From positions 36,493-100,492 of the forward strand of contig JAFXVN010000083.1 of assembly GCA_017524545.1 (NCBI GenBank): a stretch of DNA of 64,000 nt. Direction: 5' to 3'. The DNA is from Bacteroidaceae bacterium. Its GTDB lineage: Bacteria; Bacteroidota; Bacteroidia; Bacteroidales; Bacteroidaceae. The translations under genes were made by a program, and so were the position numbers. Shown here piece after piece: positions 42,695 through 51,556 of the stretch. The notes under the pieces were generated by a model. That model saw only the letters and a program-made list of their open reading frames with translations. It had not been told where the DNA came from and did not search any database. The stretch's first letter is position 1. Each line of letters starts with the position of its first letter.

Positions 42695-43034
42695 TTGTTC
42701 CAGTATTTGATAAGTTGACTAAGTTCTTTCTTTGTAACCTGCACCACAGCACCATGCTTCTGCTCGGAGAAATTGGTGCGACGCAAGGGACTCTGCCCGT
42801 CATCGAAATAGCCGAGGGGCTTAAAATGTTCAAGGTCGGTAGTCTCGCAGAAATAGAAATTGTGCGGATTCATGGAGTATCGGTCCTGCATGAGTATCCA
42901 CTTCTGCTCACCGATGAGTTTCCATAGCATCGGAGCTTCGTGGTTCTGCTGTACTCCATTGAACTCTTTTGTGCCAACAGCAGGGATGGCAACAGCAATG
43001 ATGCTATAGATAGACAGATGCTCTTCACTTTCAT
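42691..43034 (-). pseudogene. Deleted and frameshifted glycoside-hydrolase remnant
   Basis: ATG 43034 opens a perfect signal peptide (MKVKSICLSIASLLLPSLLL then AQ), but within a few codons the frame is wrong. The neighbouring frame then carries a sensible C-terminal fragment (HEAPMLWKLIGEQKWILMQD, RYSMNPHNFYFCET, LEHFKPLGYFDDG) down to the stop at 42691. The fragment resembles the last blade of five-bladed propeller hydrolases such as GH43. Thus a large internal deletion plus a shift near 42960 has left only both ends. The gene was probably the first enzyme of this locus. Confidence 0.6.
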
Positions 43035-43212
43035 TTTTTGAATTATTAACTTTTGTTTGACGCTGCAAAGTAATGCATTTTCTGACGAAATGGGATACCT
43101 CGGATGTGCAAAAATGGGTGTTGTAATCGTCCAAACCGATGAAATGGACGTTTTCGGCACAAAAAAACGCATATTCCTGGACGAAAATGACACCTAAATG
43201 AAGGATTATGTC

Positions 43213-43220
43213 TATCTTTG
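43213..43220 (+). promoter_or_regulatory. Candidate promoter of the propeller-AraC regulator
   Basis: TATCTTTG fits the -7 element; no TTTG at -33. Initiation near 43227 places the start codon at 43243, only ~16 nt downstream, and excludes the upstream ATG at 43198. Confidence 0.5.
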
Positions 43221-43242
43221 CCCACAGAAAAAACATTTTGTC

Positions 43243-45471
43243 ATGATTAGAAGGCTGCTTTTCATAGCTATCTGTTGGGCTGGCCTACTGCCAATGTGTG
43301 CTGAGGTGCGCCATTGGAAGGTGGCCGACGGCTTGCCGACGGGCGAGGTACAGCAGATTATCGAGCTGCCCAACGGACAGATGCTTGTCAACTGCGAGGG
43401 TGTCTTCTGCCTCTCCGATGGACGAGGCTTCGAGACCCTGCACTACGACCGCAACAATAGCCGTAAGCGGGACGCATACTCCAAGGGTTACGGCCATCTG
43501 TGGCAGGGTGACTCGCTGCTGTGGCTGCGCGACTTCTATCGCATCTATCTCTTCGATGCACGCTCACGCGCATTCGCTCCAATTACTGATGCCATGACGG
43601 AGGATGCCGACATCCAGGCCTTCATACGCGGCGATGTGGGAGCAGAGATTATGACGGGCGACCTCCACGATGTCGTCGATTCCCTCCATCTGAGCCGCAA
43701 CGCCACTGTTGCCATCCGCGACCGGCAAAATGGTGTGTGGATTGGGTCGTGGCAGAACGGGTTGTTCTACCTGCCGCCCGCTGCTTCCGAGGTTCAATAT
43801 ATTTCCCGCAACGAGGCTTTTGAGGCCTTGAGACAAACTGATGAAACGAACCTCCGTTGGCGATGCACGGTCAATGGTCTCTATGGTATCGAGGGTGGGA
43901 AAGAGACCCTTTATGACATGACCAACGTGCCGGACTTCCCGCACAACCGCATGACATTCATTCAACAGTTGCCTGACGGACGCCTGTTGCTGTGCTGCAA
44001 TATGAACCAACTGGGCTATTTCAACCCTGAGCAGCGCACCTTCCACTCCCTCAACAAGACGAACCCTCTCATCAATCGTCACCGTTCCCTTGTGGGCATC
44101 CAACAGATCGATGAACGATGGGCTGCCGTCTTCTCGCAAAACGGAGCCTTCCTCTTGGATACACAAGCAGACTCCATTGCTCCCTTCCCCTGTGCAGACA
44201 AGATTGAGCAATACTCAGACAAATATAATTGTTGGCTATTGATAAAAGGCCGTTTATGGGTAGGAACGCAAAACGGACTATTCGGCATTTCTTTGTCAGA
44301 CAATCTGCAATCGTCCAATTGTGAAATCGTGAAATTGTCAAATAACTGCATTCGCAGTTTGGTTGAAGATTCGCTTGGAAATATTTGGATAGGTACAGCC
44401 TATGGCATCAGCAAGATAGTGAAAAGTGAAAAGAATCTTTTCGTGGAGAACTTTGGGCCCGAAGACGGCATTCCTGCCACGTCCATGTCGGAACGTGAAG
44501 CTGGAATGTCAACTGATGGACGACTCATATTCCTCCATTATTCTGCAGCTGTCGCATTCCGCCCCGAATGGCTTCAAGTCGATACCACAGCGCAGGAGGT
44601 CGTATTCACAGGCTTCACGGTCAATGGATTAAAGAACATCCCCGATGGCACGCCTTTATCCTTACCTTATAACAGAAACAACATTACCTTCCAGTTCTCA
44701 ACGCTCAACTATGCCCACCCCTCGCATACCCACTACCGCTATCGACTCGAAGGTTTGGAGACGGAATGGCAAATAGCCAATAGTGGTGCTGCGGCCGAAG
44801 TGGAGTACCGTGCATTGCCCCATGGAAGCTACTTCTTTCATGTACAAGCCCGTACAGCAGGCGGTTCTTGGGGGCCAGTTTCAAAAATGGCAGTAGAAAT
44901 TCTACCACCTTGGTGGTTCACCTGGTGGGCAAAAGCCTTTTACTATTTTATGGGGCTAATGGGGTTAATGGGCCTTATGGGTCTTTATTTGAAGCGCAAG
45001 CGCGTAGCCTTAGAGCGCGAGAACGACGAGCGCGTGAACCGCCTCTTCGAACTGCGCGATGCTGCCCGCCATCAGTTTGCCGAGAGTACCGCCATTGACC
45101 CAGAGGGAATCAGCGCCAATGTCGAAGAGGAGGAACTCGTCAAACGTATGCTGGCAGCCATTGATGCCAACCTTGACAACGAAGAATACGGCGTGGATCA
45201 ACTGGCACGCGACGTAGCCATGAGCCGTTCCTCGCTCTATGAAAAGCTGCGCACCATGCTTGGCATTTCGCCGGCTGACTTCATCCGCAACGTCCGTCTG
45301 AAGCACGCTGCAGAACTCCTCACCAGCACCAAGCTCCCCATTGCCGAAATCTCTGAACGTGTAGGCTTCAACTCCCCCCGCATCTTCTCCTCCAACTTCA
45401 AGAAGATGTTTGGAGTCCTACCATCTGAATACAGAAGTCCGCAAAAGACCCAAAACTCCGTTACTTCATAA
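43243..45471 (+). CDS. Membrane regulator: periplasmic propeller, Y_Y_Y domain and AraC-type HTH, without kinase or receiver
   Basis: This resembles a hybrid two-component system cut down to its ends. It has a signal peptide (to ~20), a two-component-regulator propeller (repeats such as NGVWIGSWQNGLFYL and NIWIGTAYGISKI, to ~470), a Y_Y_Y domain (HYRYRLEGLETEW, to ~560), one membrane helix (~565-585), a short coiled coil and an AraC-type HTH (DVAMSRSSLYEKLRTMLG...ISERVGFNSPRIFSSNFKKMFG). There is no histidine kinase or response-regulator domain. It is divergent from the polyuronide enzymes and is probably their sugar-sensing activator. Part of the membrane helix (MGLMGLMGLMGL) comes from a GGGGTTAATG-type repeat, also found before sufE. 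Confidence 0.85.
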   Translation: MIRRLLFIAICWAGLLPMCAEVRHWKVADGLPTGEVQQIIELPNGQMLVNCEGVFCLSDGRGFETLHYDRNNSRKRDAYSKGYGHLWQGDSLLWLRDFYRIYLFDARSRAFAPITDAMTEDADIQAFIRGDVGAEIMTGDLHDVVDSLHLSRNATVAIRDRQNGVWIGSWQNGLFYLPPAASEVQYISRNEAFEALRQTDETNLRWRCTVNGLYGIEGGKETLYDMTNVPDFPHNRMTFIQQLPDGRLLLCCNMNQLGYFNPEQRTFHSLNKTNPLINRHRSLVGIQQIDERWAAVFSQNGAFLLDTQADSIAPFPCADKIEQYSDKYNCWLLIKGRLWVGTQNGLFGISLSDNLQSSNCEIVKLSNNCIRSLVEDSLGNIWIGTAYGISKIVKSEKNLFVENFGPEDGIPATSMSEREAGMSTDGRLIFLHYSAAVAFRPEWLQVDTTAQEVVFTGFTVNGLKNIPDGTPLSLPYNRNNITFQFSTLNYAHPSHTHYRYRLEGLETEWQIANSGAAAEVEYRALPHGSYFFHVQARTAGGSWGPVSKMAVEILPPWWFTWWAKAFYYFMGLMGLMGLMGLYLKRKRVALERENDERVNRLFELRDAARHQFAESTAIDPEGISANVEEEELVKRMLAAIDANLDNEEYGVDQLARDVAMSRSSLYEKLRTMLGISPADFIRNVRLKHAAELLTSTKLPIAEISERVGFNSPRIFSSNFKKMFGVLPSEYRSPQKTQNSVTS

Positions 45472-45734
45472 GAACATATTTTTGTTTGGAGGCATATTGT
45501 AGTCGTTTTGTTTATCCCAAATCCGTCATTAGTTGTTTTTCAAGTTATGATGTGGTTGGAAGTCAATACTGCAGCATAATCGGGGATAGCGTGCCGTAAG
45601 GCCTCACAGAGCGTGCCACGAAACTTCACATAACGTGCATACAAATTATATAACGAGCCTAAAAGACTTTTATGCCGTGTTATGGGGAGGTTTATATCGC
45701 GTTCTTCGAGAGTTTGTTCCACCTTAGAAACACG
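45472..45734. other. Intergenic region, no gene supported
   Basis: Between the regulator and the terminator hairpins there is A/T-rich sequence with two copies of AGCGTGCC (45587 and 45609) and no convincing reading frame, promoter or RNA. A 60-residue frame on the minus strand lacks any recognisable feature. Confidence 0.5.
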
Positions 45735-45786
45735 TTCGTGCTGAGCACGAAAAAAGGCAGCACCCTTGTCCCGGATGCTGCCTTTT
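45735..45786 (-). terminator. Terminator hairpins after the Hsp20 gene
   Basis: AAAAGGCAGCA (45752-45762) and TGCTGCCTTTT (45776-45786) form an 11 bp stem flanked by T-runs on both strands, a classic rho-independent terminator for the leftward Hsp20 gene. A second palindrome, TTCGTGCTGAGCACGAA, lies at 45735-45751. Confidence 0.85.
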
Positions 45787-45812
45787 CTCTGTTTGGATGC
45801 AAGGCTGTCGGT

Positions 45813-46244
45813 TTATGAGATTTCGATGGCCTTGTTGAGCTTCTTCACTTCCTTTTCCATCTTCGGCATGGTGACGGTCAGGATGCCGTCCTCGACCTTA
45901 GCGGAGATTTTGTCGCGCTCCACATCGTCGGGCAGCGTGTAGCTCTGTTCGTAGTTCGAGTACGAGAACTCGCGGCGCAGATAGTGGTGGCCCTTGTCCT
46001 CATGCTTGTGTTCGCATTTGTTCTCGATGGCGATGGTAAGGTTGCCTTCGTCGTTGATGCTTACGCGGCAGTACTCCTTCTTGATGCCCGGAGCCGCAAG
46101 CTCCATCGTGTAGGCTGTCTCGCTCTCCTTGACGTTCACTGCCGGTGCTGTGCTGTTTGCACGAGGCATGAAATCGGTGTTCAGGAAATCCTCAAACAAT
46201 GTTGGCATCCAACTGTTCTTAAACATTACTGGTAACATAATCAT
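45813..46244 (-). CDS. Small heat-shock protein (Hsp20/alpha-crystallin family)
   Basis: 143 residues with the alpha-crystallin core: APAVNVKESETAYTMELAAPGIKKE, then YLRREFSYSNYEQSYTLPDDV and AKVEDGILTVTMPK, ending with a short C-terminal tail. Such proteins form oligomers that hold unfolded proteins during heat or other stress. A start at ATG 46238 is equally possible. It stands alone with a strong terminator downstream; no heat-shock promoter is obvious in the 190 nt upstream, which hold GACAAACG-type repeats. Confidence 0.94.
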   Translation of the reverse strand: MIMLPVMFKNSWMPTLFEDFLNTDFMPRANSTAPAVNVKESETAYTMELAAPGIKKEYCRVSINDEGNLTIAIENKCEHKHEDKGHHYLRREFSYSNYEQSYTLPDDVERDKISAKVEDGILTVTMPKMEKEVKKLNKAIEIS

Positions 46245-46436
46245 GTCCTCCTAATTATATTTTTGGTTAAACTTTAGTTTCAATTTTCACAGACATAAGA
46301 AACAACAAGCGTGCCAACCGTGCCAAGTGACCATTTAGCGGACAAACGGCGACAAACGAGGACAAAATGGCAGAATGCCCGATACTCCTGCTTAACTTCT
46401 TAACTGCTTAAATACTTCCGATAGTTCAGTTATGAG

Positions 46437-49400
46437 TTAATCAGGCAGCGACTCCTCTGATTCCTTTGCCATCGGCTTTATCATCGAATCAATAAACTTT
46501 ACCTCATCTGGTGATAAATTGTATTTCTTATACAAATCATCATCAGTCCAAGGATGGGAGAAGTCTTGCATCGGCACGAAATGATAGACACCTGACATTG
46601 CATCCTGTGTAATCTTCATAGATGACACAAGAATACGGAACAAACGGGTCTTCAGGTAGCTAATAAAGTTCTTGGCTTCTTCAACAGAATTGAACTTTGC
46701 GTAAACAAATGTCTGAGAGCAAACGGACATAGGCTCTGCCAGTATTGGTTCACCAAGCACAATTTTGTCGTTACCTGATCCGCCAGCCTTTGGTATGAAC
46801 ACCTTTACGGCATCGACATCTTGTTCATTCTTGCGAATGTCTGACTTACGGACAAAGCCGATTTTTCTGACGTTGTTTCCCCAATAATACAACTTCACAT
46901 TGAACTCATCTGTCTGTGTTTCGCTTACATCGAATGGATTTTTCTTGCTGGTTTTGGGGTTTGTAGGAATGCCAAAGGGGGTGTCTGCTGAGATTATTGA
47001 TTCAACCACCCCCAAGTTCTCCTTACGGGCTTGTGTCATTACTTTGTCAACTATCTTTGCCAGTTTCGGCTCACGGATAATCACATCAAGGTCTTTAAGA
47101 TTCAGCAACTCTGATTCTGATTCCTTGCCTTTTAAAAGAGAGTATTTGCAATCTCCGTCATGCTCAGCATCCATCAGATAGAAGCATACGCCACCTTTGA
47201 TTTCCACATCCTTGGGAAATACCTCGCTTGGGTTGTTGTAGGCTGTCAATGAAGATATCTGACCACAATTAAGCATTCTTTCGCGGAATGGGTCAAGCAA
47301 ATTAGATCTACCACCGGTAAACCACTTGGAGGGTATGATAAGTGAGGAGAATGTACGTGTAATTATCTTTGCAGCATCGCTAAAATGCTGGAAAATAGGG
47401 GCATCATTCGTTCCACCAGAACCACCTTCATCCTGATACGGAGGATTTCCCACTGCTACTGTTATTCCCATATTCTTCAATTCGTTTATAATCTCTTCGC
47501 CACGTAGGCCAATGAGGTCGTATGAGTTATATTCTGTTATGATGTTATCTACTGGCATCTCCAATGCTTCGTAAACCTTACGGGTAAATTCATAAGCGAT
47601 GGATGATGTTGGTATAGAGTAAATCTTATCTTTGTATGTATCGCCAAACTCTTGAATGATAGCCGATGCAAATTCTCCCTCTTTCGAGGCAATATCAAGG
47701 AACTTGGCATCTGCACTAATACGATTATGTGGTATTTGGCTGAGCATCTTTCTTGCCAATTCAATCGGAGTCACCACCTCAGATTCTGACCAGCGGCCAA
47801 ACTTCTTCATGGCACTTTCCACTCTTTCAACGGGTGTCTTGCTCTCATCGTTAGCGAGGTCGTTGATGTTTTGTATCTTGTAGTCAAGCTCATGAAGAAC
47901 GTTTGGATTCAAATGTTTGAAAAGCAACTTTAGCGTAGCCTTGCTGATTGAAAGATGATTCGCAATTCGCTTGTTATTCTGATTGGAGTCTATCACATTC
48001 AAGATGTCTTGAAGTGACATAACACGCTCCTTTGTGAGGAAGGCAAAGAACAAAATACGAGAATACAACGTGGCAAGGCGTTTTTCATAAGAATCATCTT
48101 CATCTTTCTTCTTATTGCCAGTTGTTGAATTCCCATCATCTTTTGTTGGAGGGGTGTCAACATTGCCTATATCAATGTCATCTTCCCCCTCTTCCTTTAT
48201 TGGCTTCATCTTCAATCCGCCTCTCGAACCTATTGGCTGCTGACGCATAATCTCCTCTCGAAGGGCTTCAATGTTTAGCAGGGAACGGTCTACAGGAATA
48301 TCCATCGCCTCGTCAAGCACACTTCTTTCGCTGGAATACTGACGGATGAAGTTCAATATGTCATTAGGCGTAACTTTCTGCAATTTGTCTTTGTTCAACC
48401 AGATAACAGGTGACACCTCCAGTTCCTTTTCTAAACGCTCCAGCAGATTACGGTTGCCGTTGGTATCTGTATTGATGTCATAGATGTGAGCACGTAACTC
48501 CTGAAGGAAGAACATTCGGTCTGGATCAAAGTCAACAAGCAACGTCTGAGGTTTCATATTACGCTTAGCAATCTCACCTGTTTCTGTTTGATAGATTTTG
48601 GTGTATGGATTTTGCAGACGGAAAACGGCCTGGTCATATTCCTGTGGCGATGCTGTCTCCTTCAGATAGAGCATCGTGTCCCATTCTGGCACCGTTGAAC
48701 CTGTCAACATTCGTTGAACGGTAAGCGTCAGAGTCTTCTTGTTCTCCTCCTCGCAATCAGCTATTTTCTTCTTGACATCTTCCAGATTCCGATACAAATG
48801 TTCATCATCAACACCTGTTATATTCAATATCTCATACTGAGAAAGATTCTTAAAGCGGGCTTTATGGTTCTTGATGAGAGACTCCATCGCATCACATGAT
48901 GCACGATAAGGCAATACCATCACGACGTGGTGACACAAATCACCTTTCTTTATGCGCTCGTTGTCAAGGAAACCCATGATGTTCTCATCTTCCTTTGAGC
49001 CATCAATGACTTGCAAGAAATCAAGGACTTCTTGTTCGTGTTTGAACACAAGGTGCTTGCCTTCATCGTCCTTCTTTAGAGACTGAGGAGAGAACAATTC
49101 ACGGAATGCGGTGGATATACCTGCCTGTTTCAACTCCTCCAGTTTCTTTATTGCTGAAGCATTGAGGTTGAAGGCGAACCTGACCATCTGAGGAAAACCA
49201 AAGTATGGATTCTCCCATTCTTCTTTGGAATCAAGGTTTGCTTCGTCCCACTTCTGGCTGGCATCGACGATGTCTGTAAACTGACAATAGCTGATAATGT
49301 CCTCATCAGTAAACTCACTTCCCATCAGGATTCGATAGGGAGTTCCTGAAAGGTGCAACTGAACTTTGCTTTTTAGTTTGCGGGTCTGCTCAATTAGGTC

Positions 49401-50363
49401 ACCAACCGACTCATCATTATACTTCTTTTCCTGCTTCAGAATCTTGTCGTCGGATGCTTTAGTCAGTACCGAGCCATAGTGTTCGGCGCGTGCACCAAAA
49501 TGGGTCTCGTCAACAATCAGCAAATCTATCTGCTTTTCAAATAGCTCTTTATGGCGCTCCTTGATTTCTGCACTACTCAAGTCTTGAAGTGTCAGGCACA
49601 CCACAAGCTTCTGATGTTGTTTTTGGGCATTTGTCAGCAGATTGTTGTCGCGTTTTAGATGTTCACTTGTGACAAACTGGTATTCCTCGAAGTTTTTGAA
49701 CTTCTCAACGGTTTTCTGCCATTCTCCCTTCACATCTGCTTTTGCAGAAACGACCAATACCAACTTTGCTTTCATATGCTGAGCGCAGCACATAGCAGTA
49801 AAGCTTTTACCGAAACGCATCACGGCATACATCAGCAAGTGAGTGCGTTTGTTCTTGATTGCTATTTTGAATCTTTCTATGGCATCCTGCTGGTTTGGGC
49901 GGGGAATCAAAGGCTCCTCATCGCGAGTATAATGGAAGTCCTCTCGTATGCGGCCATCTTGCATTGAATAAAACTGATAGCGACCATCGTTCTTTGTGGC
50001 ACTATCTGTTATATCATCAATAGCCTCGTCAATATCGGCAGGAATAGCGTTCTCGAAAAACTCATTGGAAAAGTACGGCAGATTGGGGAACTTTTCTCGC
50101 GTAATTCGGCTGCGATGTTTCTCATTCTGCACGAACTTGTGAACTTCTAGGTCACGAAAATACCTTTCGTCAATTCTTGCTTCGCGCTCGTAAAGCTTTA
50201 TTAAGTCTGTAAATCCCTTGTTTCGCCACTCATTCAGACGAACTTCAACAGGGCGATATGTATCACCAATCTTCAAATAGTCAGGCACGGTGTTTGTCCT
50301 GAAGGCATAGATATGTGGTTCTACACGACCGATGATGATTTTATCGACAATTTCTGTATTCAT
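46437..50363 (-). CDS. GIY-YIG nuclease / SF2 helicase / N6-adenine methyltransferase fusion
   Basis: One 1308-residue chain carries three activities. Residues ~15-80 resemble a GIY-YIG (T5orf172-type) nuclease: PHIYAFRTN, YLKIGDTYRPVEVRLNEW and YFRDLEVHKF. Residues ~155-650 are an SF2 helicase: MRFGKSFTA (motif I, GKS 185-187), VDETHFGA (motif II, 285-288), LSGTPYRIL (motif III) and YDQAVFRLQNPY (motif VI). An acidic linker (~730-770) precedes a methyltransferase domain with VVTPIELARKML, FLDIASKEGEF (near 888) and GNPPYQ (near 972), then a possible target-recognition region. The layout recalls single-chain type ISP restriction enzymes, but with GIY-YIG in place of their usual nuclease. It overlaps the upstream gene by 4 nt. 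Low GC compared with neighbours suggests transfer. Confidence 0.82.
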   Translation of the reverse strand: MNTEIVDKIIIGRVEPHIYAFRTNTVPDYLKIGDTYRPVEVRLNEWRNKGFTDLIKLYEREARIDERYFRDLEVHKFVQNEKHRSRITREKFPNLPYFSNEFFENAIPADIDEAIDDITDSATKNDGRYQFYSMQDGRIREDFHYTRDEEPLIPRPNQQDAIERFKIAIKNKRTHLLMYAVMRFGKSFTAMCCAQHMKAKLVLVVSAKADVKGEWQKTVEKFKNFEEYQFVTSEHLKRDNNLLTNAQKQHQKLVVCLTLQDLSSAEIKERHKELFEKQIDLLIVDETHFGARAEHYGSVLTKASDDKILKQEKKYNDESVGDLIEQTRKLKSKVQLHLSGTPYRILMGSEFTDEDIISYCQFTDIVDASQKWDEANLDSKEEWENPYFGFPQMVRFAFNLNASAIKKLEELKQAGISTAFRELFSPQSLKKDDEGKHLVFKHEQEVLDFLQVIDGSKEDENIMGFLDNERIKKGDLCHHVVMVLPYRASCDAMESLIKNHKARFKNLSQYEILNITGVDDEHLYRNLEDVKKKIADCEEENKKTLTLTVQRMLTGSTVPEWDTMLYLKETASPQEYDQAVFRLQNPYTKIYQTETGEIAKRNMKPQTLLVDFDPDRMFFLQELRAHIYDINTDTNGNRNLLERLEKELEVSPVIWLNKDKLQKVTPNDILNFIRQYSSERSVLDEAMDIPVDRSLLNIEALREEIMRQQPIGSRGGLKMKPIKEEGEDDIDIGNVDTPPTKDDGNSTTGNKKKDEDDSYEKRLATLYSRILFFAFLTKERVMSLQDILNVIDSNQNNKRIANHLSISKATLKLLFKHLNPNVLHELDYKIQNINDLANDESKTPVERVESAMKKFGRWSESEVVTPIELARKMLSQIPHNRISADAKFLDIASKEGEFASAIIQEFGDTYKDKIYSIPTSSIAYEFTRKVYEALEMPVDNIITEYNSYDLIGLRGEEIINELKNMGITVAVGNPPYQDEGGSGGTNDAPIFQHFSDAAKIITRTFSSLIIPSKWFTGGRSNLLDPFRERMLNCGQISSLTAYNNPSEVFPKDVEIKGGVCFYLMDAEHDGDCKYSLLKGKESESELLNLKDLDVIIREPKLAKIVDKVMTQARKENLGVVESIISADTPFGIPTNPKTSKKNPFDVSETQTDEFNVKLYYWGNNVRKIGFVRKSDIRKNEQDVDAVKVFIPKAGGSGNDKIVLGEPILAEPMSVCSQTFVYAKFNSVEEAKNFISYLKTRLFRILVSSMKITQDAMSGVYHFVPMQDFSHPWTDDDLYKKYNLSPDEVKFIDSMIKPMAKESEESLPD

Positions 50364-51364
50364 GACAATCTTTCTTTCTTAGCCAGACCGTTGTACATAT
50401 GGAAATAAATGGACTCTCCTGTGTCCCAATCCATCATCTTTACATAGATGCCGTTGTGCTTATGAATAAGCCCCTTCTTACAGCCTTCGCACTCTATTTC
50501 CTTACGAATTACCTCACCACTAAACAGGTCACGCGTTTCCACCACTTTGGGATGACAACTGCGAGGAATCACGAACTTCAAGCCATCCATCTGGAAGATG
50601 TTCCACGAAATGATGTCTGCTATTTCCTTTACATGTTCAATGGCAGGATTATTGCCAAAACGATTCTCATAATAATCAAAGAACGACATCAGAAGATTCT
50701 CGCGGGCTAAAAGCAGATTGTCGCCTTGCCACTCAAAACCGAGTGTACCCTTATAGGCCATCTTCGTCCAATGTAGCCAATCCTCATGCGTACTGGTGTT
50801 CTCGTTGACGATACGAAGTTTTCTGTCAAGCCATCCAATACGCTTGCTTAAATCTGTAATAGCTTCACCTGTCACAGTATCATAGCGGCTTGCCAAGAAA
50901 GGTGCCTCGCCGCACGTGATTTCTATCACACCCATGCTGACATACTCCTGCCAAGTCTTACCTTCGGGGAATTCAACTTTTTCTGTCGTTGGAGTCCAAA
51001 GATGCTTCCCTTTTTCTATGGTAACAACATTGAATACAGGTTTACGTTTGAACCAACTCTCGTCAACACCATTGTTCATGTCGTTGCAAATCCATGATGG
51101 GGTAAACACTTCCGCCATCTTCCTTGCTCTCAGTTTCCTTTCCTCCTCACTTTTCGCTACGCGAGGCTGAATCACATTTTGATGCTCTCCAGTAATCAGC
51201 TCAGAAGTAATATATTGGAAAAATGTATATGCATCACCCATAGAAGCATAGTCATCCGTAGCCCAGATGATATTCTCTCCTGTGGTACGGTCAAGGAGCA
51301 ACGTGTCAAGAATACTGTTCCCCAAGCCAAGCAGATAATCCTCTTTTATGTCAATGCCATGCAT
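50360..51364 (-). CDS. Restriction subunit M-like protein, partial adenine-methyltransferase fold
   Basis: This 334-residue protein has the front half of an N6-adenine methyltransferase: AEVFTPSWICNDMNN (motif X-like) and VIEITCGEAPFLASRYDT (motif I, near residue 150), then ADIISWNIFQMDGLKF. I find no NPPY/DPPY catalytic motif, so it may bind SAM or DNA without methylating. The C-terminus has a CxxC-type knuckle (ECEGCKKGLIHKHNG) and a YVKMMDWDTGES strand. I recall similar proteins labelled 'restriction endonuclease subunit M'. It is coupled by ATGA to the large GIY-YIG/helicase/methyltransferase gene, whose NPPY motif may complete the activity. AT-rich like its partner. Confidence 0.72.
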   Translation of the reverse strand: MHGIDIKEDYLLGLGNSILDTLLLDRTTGENIIWATDDYASMGDAYTFFQYITSELITGEHQNVIQPRVAKSEEERKLRARKMAEVFTPSWICNDMNNGVDESWFKRKPVFNVVTIEKGKHLWTPTTEKVEFPEGKTWQEYVSMGVIEITCGEAPFLASRYDTVTGEAITDLSKRIGWLDRKLRIVNENTSTHEDWLHWTKMAYKGTLGFEWQGDNLLLARENLLMSFFDYYENRFGNNPAIEHVKEIADIISWNIFQMDGLKFVIPRSCHPKVVETRDLFSGEVIRKEIECEGCKKGLIHKHNGIYVKMMDWDTGESIYFHMYNGLAKKERLS

Positions 51365-51384
51365 ATACCATATATTTCGGTTTG

Positions 51385-51392
51385 CAAATTTA
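51385..51392 (-). promoter_or_regulatory. Candidate promoter of the two-gene restriction system
   Basis: CAAATTTA reads TAAATTTG on the minus strand, fitting TAnnTTTG, 21 nt before the ATG at 51364. No -33 element at standard spacing. Confidence 0.4.
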
Positions 51393-51531
51393 CAAAGAAA
51401 ATAGGAGAATCATGCGTTTTAATTCCACATTTACACATTATTTAATTAAAAATTTGCGTCTTATAGAGTCAACATGCAAGTGCAAGCGTGTGCAAAGACA
51501 CAAAAAACGCTTCAAAATACGAAAAAAACCG

Positions 51532-51539
51532 TACCTTTG
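51532..51539 (+). promoter_or_regulatory. Candidate promoter of the rhamnosidase gene
   Basis: TACCTTTG fits the -7 element, 17 nt before ATG 51557. It supports that start over the earlier in-frame ATG at 51488. Confidence 0.5.
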
Positions 51540-51556
51540 TAGCAAAATTAGCGAAA

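Noticed and set aside
45540-45722. 60-residue frame on the minus strand before the Hsp20 terminator
   Set aside because: No ribosome site, no recognisable domain, and it would start inside the terminator region of Hsp20.
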